A stretch of DNA of 6,460 nucleotides, from the NCBI GenBank assembly GCA_024638355.1, contig JAHEKO010000124.1, positions 1-6,460 of the forward strand, written 5' to 3'. The stretch is from Acidobacteriota bacterium (lineage in GTDB: Bacteria > Acidobacteriota > Thermoanaerobaculia > Multivoradales > JAHEKO01). Below are positions 1-5,432 of this stretch, piece after piece; the stretch's first letter is position 1, and each line of letters begins with the position of its first letter. A program made the translations under genes and the position numbers. The notes below the pieces were generated by a model. It did no database searches and was not told where the DNA came from. It saw only the letters and a program-made list of their open reading frames with translations.

Positions 1-791
1 GCGGTGTACAGCCGGTCCACGTCGTCGATGCCGACCTCGGCGACTCGCTCCCGCTGATGCTCGTCGAGCGGCTTGAGCCGGGCGTAGATCTCACCGCCGA
101 GGCAGCGCATCGCCGCCGCCGTTACCACCCCCTCGGGCGCTCCGCCGATGCCCATCGCGGCGTGGACGCCGGAGCCGCGGATCGCGGCCTCGATGCCGGC
201 CGACAGGTCGCCGTCACCGATCAGCCGAATGCGGGCTCCGGCTTCGCGAATGTCGGCGATCAGCCGCTCGTGCCGCTCGCGGTCGAGCACCACCACCGTC
301 AGCTTGTCGACCGAGCGGCCGTAGGCATCGGCGATGTTGCGCAGGTTCTCCGCCACGGGGGCGTCGAGGTGAACGTTGGCCTTGCGCGCGGTCGGCCCGA
401 CGACGATCTTGTCCATGTAGATGTCGGGGGCATGAAGAAGGCCGCCGCGCTCGGCGGCGGCGAGCACCGCGATGGCGCCGGGCGCGCCGGTCGCGCACAG
501 GTTGGTGCCCTCGAGCGGGTCGACCGCGATGTCGATGCCGATGGCGTCGTCGTTGCCCTTGTACGCGCCGACCTCCTCGCCGACGTAGAGCATCGGCGCC
601 TTGTCGCGCTCTCCCTCGCCGATGACGATCCGCCCCGACATCTCGACCTGATCGAGCTGACTGCGCATCGCCTCGACGGCCACATAGTCGGCGTGCTCGC
701 GATCGCCATACCCCATGGTCTTGGCCGCCTCGACGGCGGCCGCCTCGGTCACGCCGATGAACTGCTGCTCGAAATCGAGATCGAGGGCCAT
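1..791 (-). CDS. glpX: Fructose-1,6-bisphosphatase class II (GlpX), C-terminus beyond the left edge
   Basis: Class II fructose bisphosphatases hydrolyse fructose 1,6-bisphosphate to fructose 6-phosphate in gluconeogenesis. Some relatives, notably cyanobacterial ones, also act on sedoheptulose 1,7-bisphosphate. Translating the minus strand from the ATG at 791-789 gives 263 residues with no stop before the left edge. The family is usually about 320-340 residues, so some 60-75 are missing. Visible motifs are VIGEGERD (56-63), AVDPLEGTN (89-97), YMDKIVVGP (125-133) and [10 protein letters not shown] (214-223). By hand alignment to my recollection of E. coli GlpX, its active-site residues Asp33, Glu57, Asp85 and Glu213 correspond to Asp35, Glu59, Asp91 and Glu220, all present. 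The stop of the upstream dehydrogenase gene lies 2 bases before this ATG and there is only a weak ribosome site, so translation is probably coupled to that gene. The cytoplasmic location is inferred from the family. The family call is firm; substrate range is not. Confidence 0.95.
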   Translation of the reverse strand, partial: MALDLDFEQQFIGVTEAAAVEAAKTMGYGDREHADYVAVEAMRSQLDQVEMSGRIVIGEGERDKAPMLYVGEEVGAYKGNDDAIGIDIAVDPLEGTNLCATGAPGAIAVLAAAERGGLLHAPDIYMDKIVVGPTARKANVHLDAPVAENLRNIADAYGRSVDKLTVVVLDRERHERLIADIREAGARIRLIGDGDLSAGIEAAIRGSGVHAAMGIGGAPEGVVTAAAMRCLGGEIYARLKPLDEHQRERVAEVGIDDVDRLYT

Positions 792-793
792 TC

Positions 794-2020
794 TCAGTCG
801 CTCACCGGCTGGGCCACCGGATCGGGCTGCGGGGAGGTCTTCCGCGCCGGCGGGTTGTAAGCGGGGATTCCGGTGATGCGCTCGCCGATGACCAGGCCGT
901 GGATATCGTGGGTCCCCTCGTAGGTGTAGACCGATTCGATGTTGAGCATGTGGCGGATCACCGGATAGTCGTCGACGATGCCGTTCGCGCCGAGGATCTC
1001 CCGCGCCAGCTTGGCGCTCTCCCTAGCCACCCAGATGTTGTTCCGCTTGCCCATCGACACGTGGTAGTGCTTGAGTCGGCCGGCGTCCTTCAGCCGCGCC
1101 AGCTCGAGCGCGAGGAGCTGCCCCTTGGAGATCTCGGTCACCATCCAGACCAGCTTGTCCTGCACGAGCTGGTGGCTGGCGATCGGTTGGCCGCCGAACT
1201 GCACCCGCTCCTTGGCGTAGTCGAGGGCGGTCTGATAGCAGTCCATCGCCGCGCCGAGTCCGCCCCAGGCGATGCCGTAGCGGGCCTCGTTCAGGCACAT
1301 GAGCGCGTTCTTGAGGCCCACGGTCTTGGGCAGGACGTTGTCGGCCGGAATCCGGCAGTCCTGGAAGCCGAGCTCGGAGGTGACCGAAGCGCGAAGCGAG
1401 AACTTGCCGTGCTGGTCTCGGGTGGTGAAGCCCGGGGTGTCCTTTTCGACCAGGAATCCGCGAATGCCCTCGTCGGTCTTCGCCCACACCACGGCCACGC
1501 TGGCGAGCGTGCCGTTGGTGATCCACTGCTTGGCGCCGTTGAGCACCCATTCGTTGCCGTCGCGGCGCGCCGTGGTCCGCATGCCGCCCGGATTGGAGCC
1601 GAAGTCGGGCTCGGTCAGGCCGAAGCAGCCGATCGCCTCGCCCGAGGCCAGCGCCGGAATCCAGCGGTCCTTCTGCTCCTGCGAGCCGAAGGTGTAGATC
1701 GGGTACATCACCAGGCTGCTCTGCACCGAGCACATGCTGCGTAGACCGGAGTCGCCGCGCTCGAGCTCCTGCATGATCAGGCCGTACGCGACGCCCTTGA
1801 GCCCCGGCAGACCGTAGTCGTCGATGCTGGCGCCGAAGAGATCGAGCCGCGCCAGCTCGGGCACGACTTGCAGCGGGAAGGTGCCCTCGCGATGGCACTC
1901 CTCGATGATCGGCTTGATCTTGTCGTCGACGAAGGCGCGGACGGTATCGCGTACCAGGCGCTCTTCGTCACTGAGCAACGATTCGATGTCTAGGTAGTCA
2001 ACTCCGGTGAATCTGTTCAA
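794..2020 (-). CDS. gcdH: Acyl-CoA dehydrogenase, glutaryl-CoA dehydrogenase type
   Basis: A 408-residue FAD-dependent acyl-CoA dehydrogenase. Its closest recognisable relatives are glutaryl-CoA dehydrogenases, which convert glutaryl-CoA to crotonyl-CoA and CO2 in lysine and tryptophan breakdown. Motifs include [10 protein letters not shown] (86-95), [12 protein letters not shown] (98-109), FAD-site [13 protein letters not shown] (132-144), WITNG (166-170), GKFSLRAS (205-212), ARYGIAWG (246-253), and YEGTHDIH (367-374). The last holds the expected catalytic base Glu368. Arg94, Ser95 and Tyr367 match residues described as substrate-contacting in human GCDH (Arg94, Ser95, Tyr369). The final 20 residues are a Pro-rich tail beyond the usual end. 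The start is TTG: no ATG or GTG lies in frame before about residue 83, and AGGAGGT sits 7 bases upstream. It is the first gene of a two-gene unit with glpX. The family is certain. Glutaryl-CoA as substrate is likely from the motifs, but no other lysine-degradation gene is visible to confirm it. Confidence 0.88.
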   Translation of the reverse strand: MNRFTGVDYLDIESLLSDEERLVRDTVRAFVDDKIKPIIEECHREGTFPLQVVPELARLDLFGASIDDYGLPGLKGVAYGLIMQELERGDSGLRSMCSVQSSLVMYPIYTFGSQEQKDRWIPALASGEAIGCFGLTEPDFGSNPGGMRTTARRDGNEWVLNGAKQWITNGTLASVAVVWAKTDEGIRGFLVEKDTPGFTTRDQHGKFSLRASVTSELGFQDCRIPADNVLPKTVGLKNALMCLNEARYGIAWGGLGAAMDCYQTALDYAKERVQFGGQPIASHQLVQDKLVWMVTEISKGQLLALELARLKDAGRLKHYHVSMGKRNNIWVARESAKLAREILGANGIVDDYPVIRHMLNIESVYTYEGTHDIHGLVIGERITGIPAYNPPARKTSPQPDPVAQPVSD

Positions 2021-2027
2021 TCGAGGT

Positions 2028-2034
2028 ACCTCCT
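2028..2034 (-). promoter_or_regulatory. Strong Shine-Dalgarno deciding a TTG start
   Basis: On the minus strand AGGAGGT (2034 to 2028) lies 7 bases before TTG at 2020-2018. This is near-perfect complementarity to the 16S rRNA tail at optimal spacing, and it fixes the dehydrogenase start at the non-ATG codon. It overlaps a perfect 10-base palindrome, GAGGTACCTC, at 2023-2032. Confidence 0.85.
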
Positions 2035-2045
2035 GGAAGTGGTGA

Positions 2046-2054
2046 GGATATCAT
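2046..2054. promoter_or_regulatory. Candidate overlapping divergent -10 elements
   Basis: The 44-base gap between the divergent dehydrogenase and CPBP genes contains one AT-rich patch. On the plus strand TATCAT (2049-2054) matches five of six bases of TATAAT, and its expected start of transcription near 2061-2062 leaves almost no leader before the ATG at 2065. On the minus strand TATCCT (2051 to 2046) would start RNA near 2039 and leave a leader of about 19 bases carrying the strong ribosome site. No convincing -35 element sits at the right distance on either strand. This is a pattern match and an inference only. Confidence 0.35.
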
Positions 2055-2064
2055 CCCCGCCAGC

Positions 2065-2940
2065 ATGGATCTTGACCTTTTGAGGCTGGGCGTGCCGCTC
2101 GTCCTGGCAGCTATGGCCGCCCTCTTCGTGGATCGGTCGACCGCCGCTCGCGGACTCCAGCCGCCCGGCTTCGTGGTGCTTCCCGGGCAGCCGGTTGCCG
2201 GGCCGGTCCTGCGCCGGGTGCTGGCTACGTCGGCTCTGGCGGTGGTCTTCTGGATCGGCGTCTTCGCTCCGCTCAGCGTGATCGGCGTCGAGCGCTCGCT
2301 GCCCAACCGCATCGAGACGGCGCAGCTCTTCCAGCTACACGTCTTCTTTGCCGCCGCCCTGGTGATCTGGTTCGTCGCCGGCTTCGCGGTCGGCCGCGGC
2401 ACCGGCGAGGGCCTCGCGGCCTCGTGGGGGCGCCAGTTCGGTCTGCGCCTCGGCGGTCTGGGGCGCGAGCTCGCGCTGGGCGCCGGCGTCGGACTGGGGG
2501 CTTGGATGGCCGTGCTGGCGACCCTGATGGCGGTGGGTTCGGTCATCTATCTACTGGGCGGTGAAGAGCTGCTGCCACAGAGTCCGCCGCCGGTGGTGGC
2601 CATGGTGGCGGCGCTGCCGCTTGCGATTCGGTTCGCCATCAGCCTGTCGGCTGGAGTGGTGGAAGAGCTGTTCTTCAGGGGCTTTCTGCAGCCGCGGGTC
2701 GGAATCGGCCTGTCTACCGCGGCGTTCGTGCTGGCCCACCTGAGCTACGAGCAGCCGCTCATGCTGGTGGGCATCACCCTCCTCTCCCTGATCTTCGCCG
2801 CGCTCGTGCGATGGCGGCAGTCGATCTGGGCGGCGATCGCCGCGCACACCGTTTTCGACGGTGTACAATTGCTGTTCGTCATCCCTCAGCTGTTGGATCT
2901 TCTCGAGCCGGGGGCATCCGGGCCGGGTCCGATCGGCTAG
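2065..2940 (+). CDS. CPBP family intramembrane metalloprotease (CAAX protease/Abi type)
   Basis: A 291-residue, very hydrophobic protein with about seven or eight predicted membrane segments (roughly residues 6-22, 52-74, 92-110, 136-163, 178-200, 214-227, 231-248 and 253-276). All three signature motifs of the CPBP (Abi, type II CAAX-protease-like) family are present: EELFFRGFLQPR (200-211, with Glu200, Glu201 and Arg205), FVLAH (221-225, His225), and HTVFD (261-265, His261 and Asp265). These form the presumed metal-binding catalytic core inside the membrane, so the protein looks active. The bacterial substrate is unknown; family members have been linked to bacteriocin immunity and membrane-protein processing. 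The ATG at 2065 lacks a good ribosome site (GAGGA ends 17 bases upstream). GTG at 2092-2094, preceded by GAGG at 6 bases, is an alternative start that would remove nine residues. It is transcribed with the RsbW/RsbV pair 43 bases downstream. Confidence 0.9.
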   Translation: MDLDLLRLGVPLVLAAMAALFVDRSTAARGLQPPGFVVLPGQPVAGPVLRRVLATSALAVVFWIGVFAPLSVIGVERSLPNRIETAQLFQLHVFFAAALVIWFVAGFAVGRGTGEGLAASWGRQFGLRLGGLGRELALGAGVGLGAWMAVLATLMAVGSVIYLLGGEELLPQSPPPVVAMVAALPLAIRFAISLSAGVVEELFFRGFLQPRVGIGLSTAAFVLAHLSYEQPLMLVGITLLSLIFAALVRWRQSIWAAIAAHTVFDGVQLLFVIPQLLDLLEPGASGPGPIG

Positions 2941-2959
2941 AGGTCACATCCAAACCGTC

Positions 2960-2968
2960 TGCTAGAGT
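2960..2968 (+). promoter_or_regulatory. Possible extended -10 promoter before the RsbW/RsbV pair
   Basis: TGC followed by TAGAGT (2960-2968) has the TGnTAnnnT form of an extended -10 element and would start RNA near 2975, just before the anti-sigma gene at 2984. There is no recognisable -35. The pair could therefore have its own promoter inside the run, or simply be read through from the protease gene. The evidence is a weak motif match. Confidence 0.22.
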
Positions 2969-2983
2969 CGACCGCTAAGGCTG

Positions 2984-3442
2984 ATGGCCGCTCAAAACTC
3001 CCAGGTTCATCTGGTCATCGGCAGTCATTTCGAGGACATCGAGCTCGTTCAGATCGTGGTGGAGGAGTCGCTACGCAAGCTGGAGTTGGACGACGAGGTC
3101 GCCCACTCGATCAGCCTGGCGGTGGGGGAGGCGGTAGCGAACGCCATCAAGCACGGCAATCGGCAGAACCCGGAGAAGCGGGTCGAGATCGATTTCGGAG
3201 TCGACGACAACGAAGTGGTCATCGAAGTGACCGACCAGGGGAGGGGTTTCGACCCCGACAACGTGGACGACCCGCTGGTGGCTGATAATCTTCTCCGCCC
3301 AAACGGCCGCGGCATACTCTTCATGACCAATTTCATGGACCACATCGACTTCAGCTTCAAACAAGAAGGAGGCACGGTCGTGACGCTGCGCAAGCGTCTG
3401 CCGTCCGCTGCTATGGCCCCAGGGCCCTCAGAGGAGAACTAG
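2984..3442 (+). CDS. RsbW/SpoIIAB-like anti-sigma factor, serine/threonine kinase (HATPase)
   Basis: A 152-residue protein of the GHKL ATPase fold, as in RsbW and SpoIIAB. These bind a sigma factor or other target and phosphorylate a STAS-domain antagonist. The ATP-site boxes are clear: N box EAVANAIKHGN (49-59, with Glu49 and Asn53), G1 box DQGRGFDP (84-91), and G2 box NGRGILFM (107-114). Length and N-terminal layout fit the family, with a Pro/Ala-containing tail after residue 140. The start at 2984 is preceded by TAAGG at only 3 bases, a poor spacing, so translation may be modest or coupled to upstream events. The RsbV-like gene begins 2 bases after its stop, so the two are surely co-expressed and are probably partners. 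No sigma gene is adjacent, so the target is unknown; it may be a sigma factor elsewhere or a different kind of protein. Confidence 0.92.
   Translation: MAAQNSQVHLVIGSHFEDIELVQIVVEESLRKLELDDEVAHSISLAVGEAVANAIKHGNRQNPEKRVEIDFGVDDNEVVIEVTDQGRGFDPDNVDDPLVADNLLRPNGRGILFMTNFMDHIDFSFKQEGGTVVTLRKRLPSAAMAPGPSEEN
3431..3436 (+). promoter_or_regulatory. Shine-Dalgarno of the RsbV-like gene, inside the rsbW-like 3' end
   Basis: GAGGAG at 3431-3436 stands 8 bases before the ATG at 3445. It lies within the last codons of the preceding kinase gene, whose TAG ends at 3442. This arrangement suggests translation by terminating or re-initiating ribosomes, giving linked amounts of the two partners. Confidence 0.8.
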
Positions 3443-3444
3443 AG

Positions 3445-3783
3445 ATGGATATCGGAGTACGGAAGGAAAGCGGCGTCACCATTCTCGAGCCCAAGGGCAA
3501 GATCACCATCGGCGTCGGCGACATCGCTCTGCGCGAGAAGGTACACAACGTTCTGGACGAGGGTGAGAAGAACATCCTGATCAACCTCGCCGCCGTCACC
3601 ACGATCGACTCTTCGGGAATCGGTGAGCTCGTCTCCGGCTACACGACGGTGACCAACCGCGGCGGCAAGTTGAAGCTGCTTCATCTGCCGCCCAAGGTCC
3701 AGGACATTCTCCAGATCACCCAGCTGGTGACCGTCTTCGAAGTCCACGACGACGAGGGCGAAGCGGTCTCGTCGTTCGGCTAG
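3445..3783 (+). CDS. RsbV/SpoIIAA-like anti-sigma factor antagonist (STAS domain)
   Basis: A 112-residue, single STAS-domain protein. In partner switching the unphosphorylated antagonist binds the HATPase anti-sigma factor and frees its target; phosphorylation of a conserved serine by the same HATPase ends this. The signature loop TIDSSGIGELV (53-63) is present. By hand alignment to the DSSG motif of SpoIIAA, where Ser58 is phosphorylated, the phosphate acceptor here should be Ser56. The flanking segments fit the STAS fold: early strands around VTILEPKGKI (11-20), NILINLAAV (43-51) before the loop, and a KLKLLHLPPKV strand-turn (75-85) after it. It follows the kinase gene by 2 bases. That order (kinase, then antagonist) is the reverse of the B. 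subtilis rsbV-rsbW and spoIIAA-spoIIAB arrangement. No PP2C phosphatase gene, which would reset the switch, lies in the window. Confidence 0.93.
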   Translation: MDIGVRKESGVTILEPKGKITIGVGDIALREKVHNVLDEGEKNILINLAAVTTIDSSGIGELVSGYTTVTNRGGKLKLLHLPPKVQDILQITQLVTVFEVHDDEGEAVSSFG

Positions 3784-3825
3784 CCTGCGGCGGCGCGGTA
3801 GGAAGCTGGAGGGTCGGTCAGGCTA
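3781..3825. terminator. Possible bidirectional terminator: inverted repeat joining two convergent stop codons
   Basis: TAGCCTG (3781-3787) and CAGGCTA (3819-3825) are perfect 7-base inverted repeats separated by 31 bases. The outer TAG and CTA are the stop codons of the converging STAS and solute-binding genes. A hairpin could form in either transcript, but the loop is long and no run of T follows on either strand, so this is not a classic intrinsic terminator. Confidence 0.25.
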
Positions 3826-5361
3826 GGGCCGGTCGCTCCAGTACGCGCGGGCGAGGCTGAACAGCTCGCCGTTCGAGTAGTTCTCGTAGCCCTCGAGCGT
3901 CGCCGGCATCACCGCCACGTTCGCTTTGATGTAGAGGCTGATGTAGGGGAGCTCGTCGGCCAGGATCTCCTGGGCGCGGAGATAGAAGGGGAGGCGCTCC
4001 GCGGGCTCGGCCAGCCGAGCGCCCTGCTCGACCAGGCGGTCGAACTCGGGGTTGCGGTAGCGGCCGCGATTGGCGCCCTCGGGGGGCACCTTCTCGGAGT
4101 GCAGGGTGAGGCTGTACATGTCGGGATCGACGGCGCCCGCCCAGACGAGGCTGAAGAGTTGGAAGTTCCCCTGCTTGATGTCGTTGTAGAAGGTCGCGAA
4201 CTCGTGCGAGCGGATCTCGATGCCGATACCGACGTCGGCGAGCATCGCCTGGATGATCTGAGCCTGCAACAGGTAGATCTCGTCGGTCGAGGTCTTGAAG
4301 GTCAGCTCGAAGCGAGTGGCGGGGCCGTCGCCGTCGGGGTCGGGATAGCCGGCCGCGTCGAGCAGGGCGCGGGCGGCGGCCGGGTCGAAGGCGATCGGCT
4401 CGAGGCTCTCGTTCAGCGCCCAGTGCCCGGGCCGCATCATCGATTCGGTGACCACGCCCAGCCCGCGCCAGATCGAGCTCAGGAGGCGCCCGCGATCGAG
4501 CGCGTGGGCGATCGCGCGCCGCACCCGCTTGTCCGAGAGGATCGGATCCTCCATCTGGACGCCGACATAGGCGTAGTTCGAGCCCGGAGTCTCGACCACC
4601 TTGAATCGCGGGTCGGAGCGGAAATCGACCACGACGTCGGGCTTGAGCTCGTTGACCACCAGATGCACCGATCCCTTGCGCAGCTCGAGCGCCCGCACGG
4701 TGGAGTCGGGAACGTCGCGAAAGATGACGCGGTCGAGCTTCGGCCGTCCGTCCTTGTAGTCGTCGAAGGCCGCCAGCACCACTCGATCGTCGCGCCGCTC
4801 GACCACCCGGAACGGACCGGTGCCGACCGGTGCCCGGTTGAAGGATTGCGAGTCGGAGCCGGCCGGCACGATTCCCACGAACGGCGTCAGGTTGCCGAGC
4901 ATGGCGCCGTAGGGCTCGGCCAGCACGAAGTCTACGGTTCGATCGTCGACCGCCTCGACCCGCTCGAGCTGGGCGAAGGCGCCACGCTTGGCGGTGGTCA
5001 GGCTCCCGTCGAGAATCGTGCGGAAGGTCCAGAGCACGTCGTCGGCCGTGAACGGCCGGCCGTCGTGAAAGGTCACCCCCTGCTTCAGATGAAATCGGTA
5101 ACGGGTGTTGCCGTCGAGGATCTCCCACGACTCCGCCAGGTCCGGGATGTAGTCGCCGTTGGGCGTCTTGGTCACGAGCCCGTTGACCACGAGCTGCAGG
5201 ACGGCGCTCGAGTCGGCGTCGGTGGCGATGCGCGGGTCGAGGTGGATCGGCGCGCCGCGCAGCGCGACTACGACCTCGTTGGTTTCGGGGGTCAGCGTCG
5301 GCTCGCCGCCGCAGGCGGCGAGAAGCAGGACGGCGGCTGCCAGGGATCGGTATCCACTCAC
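3823..5361 (-). CDS. ABC-type solute-binding lipoprotein, family 5 (peptide/nickel/opine type)
   Basis: A 512-residue extracytoplasmic substrate-binding protein of the DppA/OppA family, which delivers peptides or similar solutes to an ABC importer. The N-terminus has a short hydrophobic signal ending in a lipobox, LLAAC (13-17), with Cys17 as the expected lipid-modified residue. Family landmarks in order are NEVVVALRG (28-36), DLAESWEI (74-81), GVTFHDGRPFTADDVLWTF (95-113), PVGTGPFRVVE (178-188), VRRAIAHALDR (280-290), ARALLDAAGYPDPDGDG (330-346), and SLVWAGAVDPDMY (404-416). Length is normal. The start is GTG at 5361-5359. It is forced, because a stop (TAA, 5373-5371) lies four codons upstream and no other start codon precedes the signal sequence. 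No Shine-Dalgarno is visible. No permease or ATPase gene is adjacent: the downstream neighbour is convergent and the upstream one divergent, so it appears to stand alone. Substrate cannot be told from sequence. Confidence 0.93.
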   Translation of the reverse strand: MSGYRSLAAAVLLLAACGGEPTLTPETNEVVVALRGAPIHLDPRIATDADSSAVLQLVVNGLVTKTPNGDYIPDLAESWEILDGNTRYRFHLKQGVTFHDGRPFTADDVLWTFRTILDGSLTTAKRGAFAQLERVEAVDDRTVDFVLAEPYGAMLGNLTPFVGIVPAGSDSQSFNRAPVGTGPFRVVERRDDRVVLAAFDDYKDGRPKLDRVIFRDVPDSTVRALELRKGSVHLVVNELKPDVVVDFRSDPRFKVVETPGSNYAYVGVQMEDPILSDKRVRRAIAHALDRGRLLSSIWRGLGVVTESMMRPGHWALNESLEPIAFDPAAARALLDAAGYPDPDGDGPATRFELTFKTSTDEIYLLQAQIIQAMLADVGIGIEIRSHEFATFYNDIKQGNFQLFSLVWAGAVDPDMYSLTLHSEKVPPEGANRGRYRNPEFDRLVEQGARLAEPAERLPFYLRAQEILADELPYISLYIKANVAVMPATLEGYENYSNGELFSLARAYWSDRP

Positions 5362-5366
5362 CGCGC

Positions 5367-5373
5367 TATGTTA
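5367..5373. promoter_or_regulatory. Candidate overlapping divergent -10 elements, possibly giving a leaderless transcript
   Basis: The 71-base divergent gap has one AT-rich patch. On the minus strand TAACAT (5373 to 5368) fits TAnnnT and is followed by 6 bases and then the GTG start of the lipoprotein gene. RNA would begin at or beside the start codon, which would explain the missing ribosome site. On the plus strand TATGTT (5367-5372) could serve the S41 gene with a leader of about 50 bases. Neither has a convincing -35 at normal spacing. Low-confidence pattern match. Confidence 0.3.
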
Positions 5374-5432
5374 TCTTCGGCCAAGCTCGTGTAGCTGTCG
5401 TTCGACTCGATCTCACCCCCACCGACTCCCAG

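Noticed and set aside
57..860. A 267-codon plus-strand frame over the left end
   Set aside because: It is antisense to glpX, whose minus-strand translation contains all class II FBPase motifs. The antisense product has no domain features.
899..1898. Long alternative frames on both strands within the acyl-CoA dehydrogenase gene
   Set aside because: All are shadows of the dehydrogenase frame, which is continuous and matches glutaryl-CoA dehydrogenases along its full length.
3818..5128. A 436-codon minus-strand frame overlapping the lipoprotein gene in another phase
   Set aside because: The product is Arg/Pro/Ala-rich low-complexity sequence typical of an off-frame reading of GC-rich coding DNA. 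It is fully contained in a well-supported gene apart from its last few bases.
4099..5394. A 431-codon open frame on the plus strand, antisense to the solute-binding lipoprotein gene
   Set aside because: It is a shadow frame of a high-GC gene: the minus-strand product carries a full set of family motifs. The antisense translation is rich in Gly, Val, Asp, Arg and His without recognisable domains or a ribosome site.
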